Positions 17,839-26,032 of a DNA stretch of 64,000 nt are shown here, piece by piece. A model generated the notes under the pieces. That model was not told the DNA's origin. It searched no databases and worked only from the letters and a program-made list of their open reading frames with translations. The stretch comes from Dyadobacter jiangsuensis (GTDB taxonomy: Bacteria; Bacteroidota; Bacteroidia; Cytophagales; Spirosomataceae): assembly GCF_003014695.1 (NCBI RefSeq), contig NZ_PYAS01000001.1, positions 616,738 through 680,737 of the forward strand, written 5' to 3'. Each line of letters opens with the position of its first letter. The first letter of the stretch is position 1. The position numbers and the translations under genes were made by a program.

Positions 17839-18240
17839 ATGAAAACATTCAGACTTGCCATTGTTGAAAATGATGAAGATGAGCGCTTTTTTATGTCGGA
17901 GGCGCTCAGGGCTTCCGGAGAATTTCAAATCCTCGGCGAGTTCGGCAATGGCGACCAGCTTACCGAATGGCTGTACGCTTCGCCGAAGGAGTTGCCGGAA
18001 CTCATATTGTCGGACCTGAATATGCCGGGCAAAAACGGTTATGATGTTATAGATGAGCTCAAAACGACCCATCCGGATATTGCCGTATTCGCAACTTCGA
18101 CGTCATCCGTCGTATCCACGCGCGAGAAGTGTATCCGTGCGGGAGCGCGGGATTTCATCGCCAAGCCCGACATTTTCATCGTCTATGACGCTTTCGTCGC
18201 CGAGCTTTACCGCCTCGCCTGCCGGTACCTGGGCACCTGA
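17839..18240 (+). CDS. Single-domain response regulator (CheY/Rcp1-like)
   Basis: A 133-residue receiver without an output domain. It has the acidic cluster ENDEDER, the phospho-acceptor Asp in LILSDLNMPGKNG near residue 56, Thr/Ser in FATSTS and Lys in IAKPD. Such stand-alone receivers pair with PAS or phytochrome-type kinases, and it follows the triple-PAS kinase gene by 9 bp. Output must be through protein contact or a phosphorelay partner outside this operon. Confidence 0.92.
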   Translation: MKTFRLAIVENDEDERFFMSEALRASGEFQILGEFGNGDQLTEWLYASPKELPELILSDLNMPGKNGYDVIDELKTTHPDIAVFATSTSSVVSTREKCIRAGARDFIAKPDIFIVYDAFVAELYRLACRYLGT

Positions 18241-18280
18241 GGGCAGTAGCTCAATCACCAACCTTCGAAATCAATTGAAT

Positions 18281-18553
18281 ATGTCTCAAACCGTGATAGG
18301 GATCATCGCCGGCGTGCTTACTTCCGCATCCATGGTGCCGCAGTTTATCAAAGTGCTCCGGGAAAGGGATGCAGGCAACCTCTCGCCGCTGATGCTGCTC
18401 GTCCTGATTTGCGGCGTAGGATTGTGGACGTATTATGGTTTCCTGAAAGACGAGTTACCCATCATATTGTCGAACGGCTTTTCGGTCCTGCTCAATTCAG
18501 GGTTGCTGATCTGTTATTTTTTATTCCGCAAAAAGGGAAAGTCTCGAAAGTAA
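18281..18553 (+). CDS. SemiSWEET family sugar transporter
   Basis: A 90-residue three-helix membrane protein of the SemiSWEET/PQ-loop group, which works as a homodimer for facilitated sugar transport. Helix 1 holds GIIAGVLTSASMVPQFIKVL with the PQ signature, helix 2 NLSPLMLLVLICGVGLWTYYG and helix 3 LSNGFSVLLNSGLLICYFL, with a basic C-terminus. The ATG chosen gives the usual family N-terminus. It ends 3 bp from the stop of the convergent GH28 gene. Confidence 0.9.
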   Translation: MSQTVIGIIAGVLTSASMVPQFIKVLRERDAGNLSPLMLLVLICGVGLWTYYGFLKDELPIILSNGFSVLLNSGLLICYFLFRKKGKSRK

Positions 18554-18556
18554 CAG

Positions 18557-19885
18557 CTATTGGATCACCTTGTTGTTCACTTTGACATTCGTGAGCGAAA
18601 AGCCCTTGACCATAGATTTGTCGTAAGCGGCGTTTGAGGCCGTAATTTCTAGGTTTTCAAAACTGAATTCCGATAATTTATCATACTCCCCCGGGCTCAC
18701 GTCGAAGAACACCTCGCATTTCAGTTTGATGTTTTTCAGGCTGATATGGTCTGAATAGGAGAGTGGGACGTCCTTTCTGCCTTTCAGGTCGAAGAACTGT
18801 TTCCAGGGCTTAACATAAATGAGGCTGTACGCATTACCATCCACGTTTTCGACGCTGATGAATTCGTATTTCTGGGGCGTGTCCGGTCGCATTTTCAACC
18901 AGAGCACCCGCATTGCATTCTCAATATGGCAGTTGCGCATCACTACATTCTTGTTGTGAATAGCCTCGCTCCCGCACGTGAGTGCCGCGTGGCAGAACCC
19001 GAAATGGGTGTCCTCGATGATGATATTCGTATTCGCGCCATTACCGGGGTCTTTGTCGGCATAAGGCCCTTTTCCGCCCTTCAACGCAATGGCGTCGTCG
19101 TTAACGGCGAGGTAACAGCCTTTAACCAGCACGTTATTACATACATCCAGGTCGATCGCGTCGGTACTCGGCGCTTTCACCGGCTCATGCGGCGCGGTTA
19201 TCCTGACATTCAGGATTTTAATATTGTTGCATTGATAATAATGGCTCGTCCAGAAGCCGGAATTTCGCAGCGTCACGTCCTGGACTTGCACATCATTACT
19301 TTTCCAGATGAAAACCAGCCGCGGTCGCGATACTTCCAGGTTGGTACAGTTCGGGTTCTCCTTGCGCCGTTGCCAGAATGCCATCCAGTAGTTAAGCCCG
19401 TTGCCATCGATGATGCCTTTGCCCGAAATCGTGAAGCCGTTCACCCCATAGGCATTGACTAATGCAGGGAAATAATCCAGATTTTGTCCTTCCATGCGGG
19501 AGGGCATGATCGGGTAATCGGCGATCTTGTCCGAACCTTTCAGTACCGCACCCTGATCGATATACAAATGTGTTTTGGGCTTAAAAAACAGGGCCCCGCT
19601 CAAAAACGTACCCTTGGGGATCACAATTACGCCGCCGCCTTGTTCGTTCGCGCGGTCGATGACGCGCTGGATCGCCACGGTTTGCACTTTATTGCTATCC
19701 CGCGAAACGCCGTGTTCCGTAATGATAAATTGCTTGCCAAGGCTTTTTATGTCTATTTTGGAGGTGTCTGAAAACCAGGCAGGTATTTTCGTGCCGTCCG
19801 GGAAATCAGGCGACTTGCCCGATTGCGCCCATGCGGCTGTTACCAGGAGGAATAGCTGAGAGAAAAGAAAGCAGAACTTTTTCAT
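18557..19885 (-). CDS. GH28 family glycoside hydrolase (polygalacturonase-like, divergent)
   Basis: A 442-residue exported parallel beta-helix enzyme with signal peptide MKKFCFLFSQLFLLVTAAWA. GH28 landmarks are present but altered: STDAIDLD near residue 240 (usual NTDG), NDDAIALKGG near 265 (the catalytic Asp pair kept), CHAALTCGSE near 300 (usual GHG-x-x-x-GS), and LWLKMRP near 335 where RIK is usual. The N-terminal QRVIDRANEQGGGVIVIPKG is typical of the family. It may act on substituted galacturonan or rhamnogalacturonan rather than plain polygalacturonate (inference). It stands apart from the SusC/D locus. Confidence 0.87.
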   Translation of the reverse strand: MKKFCFLFSQLFLLVTAAWAQSGKSPDFPDGTKIPAWFSDTSKIDIKSLGKQFIITEHGVSRDSNKVQTVAIQRVIDRANEQGGGVIVIPKGTFLSGALFFKPKTHLYIDQGAVLKGSDKIADYPIMPSRMEGQNLDYFPALVNAYGVNGFTISGKGIIDGNGLNYWMAFWQRRKENPNCTNLEVSRPRLVFIWKSNDVQVQDVTLRNSGFWTSHYYQCNNIKILNVRITAPHEPVKAPSTDAIDLDVCNNVLVKGCYLAVNDDAIALKGGKGPYADKDPGNGANTNIIIEDTHFGFCHAALTCGSEAIHNKNVVMRNCHIENAMRVLWLKMRPDTPQKYEFISVENVDGNAYSLIYVKPWKQFFDLKGRKDVPLSYSDHISLKNIKLKCEVFFDVSPGEYDKLSEFSFENLEITASNAAYDKSMVKGFSLTNVKVNNKVIQ

Positions 19886-19933
19886 ACCCCCTTGAAGGCG
19901 TGTCCTGCTTTCTTTTACTCTACTTCGAATGCA

Positions 19934-20170
19934 CTAGTTATTTTCGATCCACGCATACAGGTAGTTGAGCGTTTTGCCCATACTTGCCAGGTTCGTTTTG
20001 AGGTGCATGGGTGGAATCTCTTTCAAATGGCTGCGATGCGTGATGGTTCTCCAACAGCCGGGACATTTCCATTGTTCGTGTGATCCTCCGCTGTGTCTGG
20101 TCTGTGTGCATCCGTGGGCTTCGAGAAAGCGAATCCAGTCTTTTGTTTTAACTGGCCTGTTGTTTCCCAA
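19934..20170 (-). CDS. hicA: HicA-like mRNA interferase toxin
   Basis: A 78-residue basic protein with a double-stranded-RNA-binding-like fold typical of HicA: VKTKDWIRFLEAHGC at the N-terminus and the catalytic His in SGGSHEQW near residue 30. Length is usual. The likely start is TTG one codon after the hicB stop and in the same frame; a later start is possible. The Cys pair in KCPGCW is less common. It would cleave mRNA when free of HicB. Confidence 0.78.
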   Translation of the reverse strand: MGNNRPVKTKDWIRFLEAHGCTQTRHSGGSHEQWKCPGCWRTITHRSHLKEIPPMHLKTNLASMGKTLNYLYAWIENN

Positions 20171-20173
20171 TGC

Positions 20174-20569
20174 TCATGCCGTTTGTAAAATTGATTTTTT
20201 GACTTGTTCAGGATGATCAAAGTTTTTGAGGACTTTTTGTTCATCCACATACGAGTTCGAAAATTTTTTAGGGAAAGTTTTCTCTGTTTTCCACCCGATA
20301 TTCGCCATTGCAATACCACGTTCAGCTTCTGATAATTGGAACAGGTCTTCGAAAAACGTGTCGAGGTTTTCCTTCAATGCTTCAAATGCATCAACTTCAT
20401 TTTCTCCATAACCGCTCACATTTAAGGAAGGGATAATGCCAACCCAATATTCGCCTTGCTGCCCGCTGAAAATCCGGAGGGTACCCACGACTTCATGAGG
20501 CAAAAGTTTTAGCCTGTCGAGAAGATCGTTCCCTGCTTCTCCCAGAATATTCATTTCGATGTGCGACAT
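20174..20569 (-). CDS. hicB: HicB-like antitoxin
   Basis: A 131-residue protein with the HicB partial RNase-H-like fold: GEYWVGIIPSLNVSGYGENEVDAFEALKENL (given here in its key parts GEYW, IPSLNVSGYG and EALKENL) at about 38-70. A C-terminal tail follows, in which no clear helix-turn-helix is visible. It precedes the HicA-like gene, with toxin translation starting immediately after its stop, so antitoxin is made first. The pair is probably autoregulated. The 210 bp upstream are AT-rich and hold no recognised gene. Confidence 0.75.
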   Translation of the reverse strand: MSHIEMNILGEAGNDLLDRLKLLPHEVVGTLRIFSGQQGEYWVGIIPSLNVSGYGENEVDAFEALKENLDTFFEDLFQLSEAERGIAMANIGWKTEKTFPKKFSNSYVDEQKVLKNFDHPEQVKKSILQTA

Positions 20570-20780
20570 AGGATTCCGGCCGTAATTGTTTCTTCAAAAT
20601 TGTGAAAAAAAGTTTGAAATACACTGAATTGAATTAGTTCATTCCAAACAAACACGGCGTTTTGTTAAGTCGTAAGGTTTTGTTTATCAGGATAGATTCG
20701 TGCGTTTCTAGCGATTAATGACCGAAATGATAATGATCAAGTGGCATGAACAAATGTACTAACTACTGCCCTCGTCCGCA

Positions 20781-21521
20781 TCACGCCATCGCGCCATTCA
20801 AACCGATCGTTTGCCCGCTGATCCATTTGGCGTCGTCGCTGGCGAGGAATGCGACGGTTTTGGCGATGTCGTCCGGTTCGCCGAGGCGGTTGAAGGCATT
20901 CAGCGAGGCGAGGCGGTCGATGAGTTCCTGGGGTTTGCCTTTGGTGAAAAGTTCGGTGTTGGTGGGGCCGGGGAGCACGGCGTTGACATTGATACCGCGT
21001 GCCCCCACTTCCTTGGCAAAAACGCGTGTAAGCTGTTCGACGGCGCCTTTGGTTGCTACATAGGTCGCGTAAGTGGGCATCATGACGCGCGTCGTGGTGG
21101 ACGAGAAGTTGATAATGCTGCCGCCTTCTGCGAGTCGTGTCGCGGCCTCGCGCAGCGTGTTGAACGTTCCGCGCACATTCACTTCGAACTGGCGGGTGAA
21201 ATCTTCGTCGGTGGTATCTTTGAGCAGTTTGGTGATCATAATGCCGGCATTATTGACCAGTATGTCAATTTTCCCGAAATGCGCTATTGCGGCGTCGAAC
21301 ATCTCTTTCACTTGGCCGGGATTACTGACGTCGGCTTGCAATGCAATGGCTTCTCCGCCTGTCGATTCAATGGCTGCTACGGTTTGCAGGGCCGCTTCCA
21401 GTCCGCCGGTGTAGTTAACAATTACTTTGGCGCCTGATTTGGCCAGATGGAGGGCTACCGCTGCACCTATTCCTCGTGACGCGCCGGTGACGAGTGCTAC
21501 TTTGTTTTCGAGTGAGTTCAT
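20781..21521 (-). CDS. SDR family oxidoreductase (paralogue with duplicated leader)
   Basis: A 246-residue classical SDR with TGASRGIG near residue 13, VNNAGIM near 90, and catalytic YVATK near 155, ending SGQTIGLNGAMA. It looks like a 3-oxoacyl-reductase-type enzyme, but the substrate is unknown. Its first residues (MNSLENKVALVTG) and 5' leader nearly copy those of the SDR gene at 508-1260, while the rest of the protein is clearly diverged. This suggests gene duplication with retained regulation, or a spread of the leader. Confidence 0.93.
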   Translation of the reverse strand: MNSLENKVALVTGASRGIGAAVALHLAKSGAKVIVNYTGGLEAALQTVAAIESTGGEAIALQADVSNPGQVKEMFDAAIAHFGKIDILVNNAGIMITKLLKDTTDEDFTRQFEVNVRGTFNTLREAATRLAEGGSIINFSSTTTRVMMPTYATYVATKGAVEQLTRVFAKEVGARGINVNAVLPGPTNTELFTKGKPQELIDRLASLNAFNRLGEPDDIAKTVAFLASDDAKWISGQTIGLNGAMA

Positions 21522-21618
21522 GGTCGTTTTGTTTAGTGTTAAAGAACATTACAAAGGTGGCTGGTTGGCGGCGCCCCGGGCGTACAAGGATTACAGCGAG
21601 AGTTGCAAATTTCTCAGA
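21522..21618 (-). promoter_or_regulatory. Duplicated 5' leader, copy B
   Basis: Gap-free match, about 89% over 97 bp, to the leader at 411-507, in the same position relative to an SDR start codon. Differences cluster in an 11-bp patch after CGCCCGGGGCG. The flanks beyond the leader are unrelated. Confidence 0.6.
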
Positions 21619-21634
21619 TACCCGATAAAGCAGG

Positions 21635-21662
21635 AAAAGCCATCGGTAATCCGACGGCTTTT
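21635..21662 (-). terminator. Terminator after the DUF4153-like membrane gene
   Basis: Complementary 12-base arms (AAAAGCCATCGG / CCGACGGCTTTT, one mismatch) around TAAT form a hairpin with its own T run. It lies 50 bp past the stop of the membrane-protein gene and before the SDR leader. Confidence 0.75.
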
Positions 21663-21712
21663 CGATTGGTTTGAAGTTGAGAGTAATACTGCAAGGTGAT
21701 TTCCGGAGCGGA

Positions 21713-22957
21713 TTATTTAAACCCAAAAATGAATGGAAAAACAAAGATCACAACCGCGCTCCATATGCTGTACAGCGGAAGGAATATCGCCAGCGAGGCA
21801 CCGACCGCGGAAAGTTCTGACTTTTTGCTGAGTACCGCGAAGAGTTTGAGACCTACATAAAACAGATGGGCGAGCATCAGCACGTTGGCACCGAGCACAG
21901 CAGCGCGGTTAGGCGTGAGCCCCCATTCCGAAATGCGGAACAAAACGGCCGACAATGCGATGCTGCTGACCAGCAAAGTCACGGCCGATAGCAGGAACAG
22001 CAACACGATTTGCCCGCGGTTGCCGCCGGAATGATCGGTTTCAGCCAGTGAAAAGAAGATCAGCGCCATTACCGCGACGAGCAATCCATTGAAAATCAGG
22101 AGGAACTCCCGGTCGTGGTAGGGGCTTTTGCCGGCAATGAGCGTGGCAACAAGGTAGACAATCAGCATCAGGAGCGCTACCGGACTGAACAGTTTCGCGA
22201 TTACCGACGGAATTTTATTTACCAGCGTGGGCTGTACGCGGGTTATGAACGTCGCGACAATGGGCACGGCGGCCAGCCCGCATATGACAATGTATTTTGA
22301 GAAAATCGGTTGAACGTCCCAGCCGATCAGCCCGAAGAGGTTGATGGTAAGGGCGGTCGTAAGCCCGCCGGCAAGCACCAGGAGGCCCGACATCACAATC
22401 AGCTCACCGGTGTAGCGCAGAAATTCCAGCCAGCTGGCACCGTTTTTCCATTTTCCGCCACTATATGCAGCGCCCAGGAGCGACCACAGCCAGAGCGGCA
22501 GATGCATGCACGAGAGGATCAGCGTATCACTCTGCTCGTTTTGAGGCAGCCAGTTGATAAACACCACCGAGGCAGCCAGCAACAATATCGCCAGCCCCCT
22601 GGTTTTCCACGAAATAGCGTTTTTCCAGGCAAAATAGGCCATTAATGCGGGAGCGACGATAAATCCTACATTACGCGGGTAATAGAAGTCTTCGCTAATG
22701 GAAAGCAGCTCGGGCAGCTTGGCAAGCAGCGCTGCCAATAGGGAAGCTGTTACCACAAAGGCCCGTTCGGAAGGGGTGCCCCAAAAGCGCTCATCCGGAC
22801 TGTAATTCAGTCGCTGGTACCAGCCCTCGGCCAGCGGATTACTCCGCAATTCGGGGTATAATGCATTGAAAGCAGCCTTAAAGTCCGGCTTGTTGCCCCG
22901 GTACAGCTTTTCCAGTTGCAGGGCGTTGGTTTGGTTCAACAGGATTTCTTCACGCAT
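21713..22957 (-). CDS. Multi-span membrane protein (DUF4153-like)
   Basis: A 414-residue integral membrane protein with about 10 to 11 hydrophobic segments after an ~85-residue cytosolic N-terminus (LYRGNKPDFKAAFNALYPEL). Typical segments are FVVTASLLAALLAKLP, LAILLLAASVVFINWLP and a C-terminal IWSAVVIFVFPFIFGF. The pattern and a central AAVPIVATFITR loop resemble DUF4153 proteins of Bacteroidota, whose role is unknown. The family call is from memory of the topology. No operon partner is evident. Confidence 0.65.
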   Translation of the reverse strand: MREEILLNQTNALQLEKLYRGNKPDFKAAFNALYPELRSNPLAEGWYQRLNYSPDERFWGTPSERAFVVTASLLAALLAKLPELLSISEDFYYPRNVGFIVAPALMAYFAWKNAISWKTRGLAILLLAASVVFINWLPQNEQSDTLILSCMHLPLWLWSLLGAAYSGGKWKNGASWLEFLRYTGELIVMSGLLVLAGGLTTALTINLFGLIGWDVQPIFSKYIVICGLAAVPIVATFITRVQPTLVNKIPSVIAKLFSPVALLMLIVYLVATLIAGKSPYHDREFLLIFNGLLVAVMALIFFSLAETDHSGGNRGQIVLLFLLSAVTLLVSSIALSAVLFRISEWGLTPNRAAVLGANVLMLAHLFYVGLKLFAVLSKKSELSAVGASLAIFLPLYSIWSAVVIFVFPFIFGFK

Positions 22958-23114
22958 AAAACAAGGATTGAGAATGGTGATCAGCTTTTTCTGTGGTGAG
23001 CGGTTAAATTCTGGTACTTAAAAAGTACTTTGTAATTCAAAGTTAAATAGGAATTGAACTTTTGCAATAGGGGCTTGGCATTTTTTTTGTGATCGTTTCT
23101 GTTTTGCCGTTTAC

Positions 23115-23122
23115 TAAATTTG
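23115..23122 (+). promoter_or_regulatory. Bacteroidota -7 promoter box (TAAATTTG)
   Basis: TAAATTTG matches the TAnnTTTG consensus of the primary sigma factor and lies 78 bp before the small membrane protein. TTTG occurs 25 bp upstream, longer than the usual 19-21 bp spacing. Confidence 0.4.
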
Positions 23123-23200
23123 ATAACCGGTTAATTGATAACGCTTTAATACCATATTGGCTCGTTTTTATTTTGTATTGAAAATTAAATCGACACAAAC

Positions 23201-23329
23201 ATGGAATGGACAATTAGTATGTGGGCAGGACTGGCCCAGCTCGGGATTGCGGTAGTAATTGCTGCCATCGGCATCCGGATCGTAATGGAACTGCGCAAGA
23301 GCGAATTGACCGACGAAGCCGTGAAATAG
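23201..23329 (+). CDS. Small single-span membrane protein (42 aa)
   Basis: A 42-residue frame with one hydrophobic helix (LAQLGIAVVIAAIGIRIVM) and a charged C-terminus (ELRKSELTDEAVK). The ATG follows an AT-rich leader with a TAAATTTG box, which favours real expression. No family recognised. It lies 69 bp before the sugar-isomerase-like gene on the same strand and could be cotranscribed. Confidence 0.5.
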   Translation: MEWTISMWAGLAQLGIAVVIAAIGIRIVMELRKSELTDEAVK

Positions 23330-23398
23330 GGAAGGAGTCGGCCGGATTTGCCAATCTACGCAATAGCCGATATATTTCAGGATATTTTCCTGAACCTT

Positions 23399-24319
23399 AT
23401 GAACACATCATCTTTCCCGAGCCGCCGGGATTTCCTTATGGCGGCTTCCGCCAGCCTGGCATTGCCATTATTGCAACCTCTGAATGCGCTGGCGAGGGCC
23501 AAACCGCTTTTTTCGTTCTCTACACTCGCCTGCCCGAAATGGGACTGGGCCACGATCGTCAAATATGCTGCCGACAACGGCTACCACGGAATAGAGATCC
23601 GTGGCGTGCTGGATTGCATGGATTTGCCCAAATGCGGCGAATTCAGCAGCCCGGAAAGTATCGTCCGGTCGAAGAAGATAGCCGAGGATAAAGGTTTGCG
23701 AATCGTGGACCTGGGATCGTCGGCCGCATTACACATGGCCGATCCGACAATACGGGCGAAAAACCTGGATGAAGCAAAGCGGTTTATCGATCTCGCGCAG
23801 CAGCTGAATTGCCCGTATGTCCGGGTGTTTCCCAATGATTTACCCAAAGATCAGGAAGTGGCTCAAACGGTTGAGCTAATCAGCACCGGACTGCTCGAAC
23901 TGGGTGATTATGCTAAAAACACTTCGGTAACGGTGCTGCTGGAATCCCATGGTGACGTGACCGGAAAAGACATTCTGGCAACGGTAATGGGTAAATCGGA
24001 ACATAAACACGTGGGCCTGATCTGGGATATATTCAATATGTGGTCGGTCACGAAGGAGCCACCGAAGGAAGTTTACGCCAAACTGAAAAAATACATTCGC
24101 CACACTCACATCAAGGACGGCATTTTGAAAGACGGCAAGATCCAATACGTGCAGGTCGGCAAGGGCGAGGGGCCTTTGAAGGAGGCGATAAGTGTGCTGG
24201 TGAAAGACAATTACAAAGGCTATTACAGTTTCGAATGGGAAAAAAAATGGCACCCCGAGATCGAGGAGCCAGAGGTGGTGATACCCGCGTATCCGAAGCT
24301 GATGCAGCAGTACTTTTAA
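23399..24319 (+). CDS. Exported sugar phosphate isomerase/epimerase-like TIM barrel
   Basis: A 306-residue protein of the xylose-isomerase-like TIM-barrel superfamily (AP_endonuc_2 type). The N-terminus carries a twin-arginine signal, SRRDFLMAASASLALP, implying export of a folded protein. Metal-site-like residues appear in HGIEIRG, LLESHGD near 190, GLIWDIFNMW near 215, RHTHIKD near 240 and YYSFEWEKKW near 285. The start ATG is chosen to place the Tat motif near the N-terminus. Its stop overlaps that of the convergent GH43 gene by 4 bp. A role in sugar epimerisation during glycan use is inference. Confidence 0.85.
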   Translation: MNTSSFPSRRDFLMAASASLALPLLQPLNALARAKPLFSFSTLACPKWDWATIVKYAADNGYHGIEIRGVLDCMDLPKCGEFSSPESIVRSKKIAEDKGLRIVDLGSSAALHMADPTIRAKNLDEAKRFIDLAQQLNCPYVRVFPNDLPKDQEVAQTVELISTGLLELGDYAKNTSVTVLLESHGDVTGKDILATVMGKSEHKHVGLIWDIFNMWSVTKEPPKEVYAKLKKYIRHTHIKDGILKDGKIQYVQVGKGEGPLKEAISVLVKDNYKGYYSFEWEKKWHPEIEEPEVVIPAYPKLMQQYF

Positions 24320-25890
24320 TCGTACTTCATTTCAATTGCCTTAATCTCACTTTTCTGATCAACTGCCCCGGTTACGCTGACACCCACCCTTGGTGCCCTG
24401 TCCCAACGGGGCAACCAGGGTGCTTCTATTTGTACCGAACTGGTGAGCGAGTCGATTTTCTGGCCTTTTACGCCCCAGCTGAACGTGTAGTAGCGCCCGA
24501 AACGGCTTTGCAGTTCGAGTCTGATGTTCTTGTATTTATCGGGAATTTCTTGCTTTTGGAGTATTTCATATTGGCCGTCTTTCACCTGCCATAGTTCGAC
24601 GCGGTTCTGACCTGCACCGTAGCCAATCGCGTTCTGAGCGTCGCCATAGAGGACAATGTTTTGGAAAAGGTTATCCTTGATCACGAACTCGGCGGCATAG
24701 GTGTAACTGCCTTTCTTAATGGTATGTCCCAGGAAATTACCTGTCGGGGCCGGGTTCTCGCATTCGATTTCCAGTGCAGCGGCCCTGATGCCGAATTTCG
24801 GCTTCGGCTGGCCGGCATCGAATACCCAGGGCAGTCTCAGCGTATCGCGTTCGTAGTTAACCGAAAAGTTGAGGCTATGCTGCGGAACAGGTCCAGCGCC
24901 GGCGGGCGACTCCGCTTGTGCAGGCGTGGTTTTGCCATATCGGAATGCAGGCCAGCGGGTCGTTTCGTCCCAAATCAGTTCACTTAGCACACCCTGGCGA
25001 CCAGCAAATGTAAAGTCAATACCATTGTAGGCATGATGCAGGTAGAACCACCGGCGATCGGGAGTAGTTACGACCGTGCCATGTCCCGGGCATTTCCAGG
25101 TATCATCGCCGAAAAGGACTGGGTTACCCGCATATTTCTCCCATGGGCCCTGCAATGTTTCGGCCCTCGCCATCCCGACCTGATAGTCGCAGCGGTCGCC
25201 ACAGCAGGCATTGCCTGAATAGAGCATATACCAATAGTTTCCTCTTTTAAATATCGCCTGGCCCTCTGCACCACCGGCTTCCCAGCCTGTCGGGTCGGCT
25301 TTAATGAGGCTGAATTCCTTGCCGGTTACTTTCAGTCCGTCGGGTGAGAGCTCCGCTCCGAGCAGCTCTATGCCGCGGTCCTTGTCGAGGCCATAGGCTT
25401 TCCAGGTGATAAACAGCTTTCCTTTATCATCCACGACATAGGCATCGATGGCTTCTTTGGTCCATTCGATGATAAGGCCGTGATCTTTGAATCCTTTTGT
25501 AATATCCTTCGTGGTCGCCACGCCGATTACCGACTGTTTATCGGATTTCCGCCGGGCAGTATAGTACACATAGAATGTCCCGTTCCGGAAAAATAGCTCC
25601 GGCGCCCAGTAGCTTCCCATCGTCCATTTGGGCAGTTCCGCGAAAACCGGTCCCACATATTCCCAGTTCACAAGGTCTTTGGAACTATAAATAGGGTAGG
25701 CCGGGCCCCATTCCGAAGAGGTTCCGACTGCGTAGTAGGTATCGCCCACACGTATTACTGACGGATCGGCAAAGTCGCCGGCAATCACCGGGTTGCGGTA
25801 GGTGATTACCCTCGCGGGTGCGGGTTTTTGAGCGGAAACTTCGACGGAGCAAAACAGGGTGAGCAGCAGTATGGCAGGCAGGAATTTCAT
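24316..25890 (-). CDS. GH43 family glycoside hydrolase with C-terminal beta-sandwich
   Basis: A 524-residue exported enzyme (signal MKFLPAILLLTLFCSVEVSAQ). The five-bladed propeller (about 30-320) shows the general base Asp in GDFADPSV, a pKa-modulating Asp in EAIDAYVVDD and the likely acid Glu in GGAEGQAIF. Family 43 enzymes release arabinose, xylose or galactose from side chains. The C-terminal ~190 residues (TLRLPWVFDA ... PRVGVSVTG) look like a beta-sandwich accessory domain. It is divergent from the acetylesterase pseudogene to its right, with 142 bp between them. Confidence 0.88.
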   Translation of the reverse strand: MKFLPAILLLTLFCSVEVSAQKPAPARVITYRNPVIAGDFADPSVIRVGDTYYAVGTSSEWGPAYPIYSSKDLVNWEYVGPVFAELPKWTMGSYWAPELFFRNGTFYVYYTARRKSDKQSVIGVATTKDITKGFKDHGLIIEWTKEAIDAYVVDDKGKLFITWKAYGLDKDRGIELLGAELSPDGLKVTGKEFSLIKADPTGWEAGGAEGQAIFKRGNYWYMLYSGNACCGDRCDYQVGMARAETLQGPWEKYAGNPVLFGDDTWKCPGHGTVVTTPDRRWFYLHHAYNGIDFTFAGRQGVLSELIWDETTRWPAFRYGKTTPAQAESPAGAGPVPQHSLNFSVNYERDTLRLPWVFDAGQPKPKFGIRAAALEIECENPAPTGNFLGHTIKKGSYTYAAEFVIKDNLFQNIVLYGDAQNAIGYGAGQNRVELWQVKDGQYEILQKQEIPDKYKNIRLELQSRFGRYYTFSWGVKGQKIDSLTSSVQIEAPWLPRWDRAPRVGVSVTGAVDQKSEIKAIEMKYD

Positions 25891-26032
25891 GATGTGTCTC
25901 AAATGATGGCGTTACGAAGAAAGGCATTTATTTCGGGATAAGAAACCCGCCTGAATTACAGTAAACCCATAAAACGGCATTCTTTTGCGGTCGTTCTGTT
26001 TTTAGTCAACGACATTTTTTGTGATCAATACA

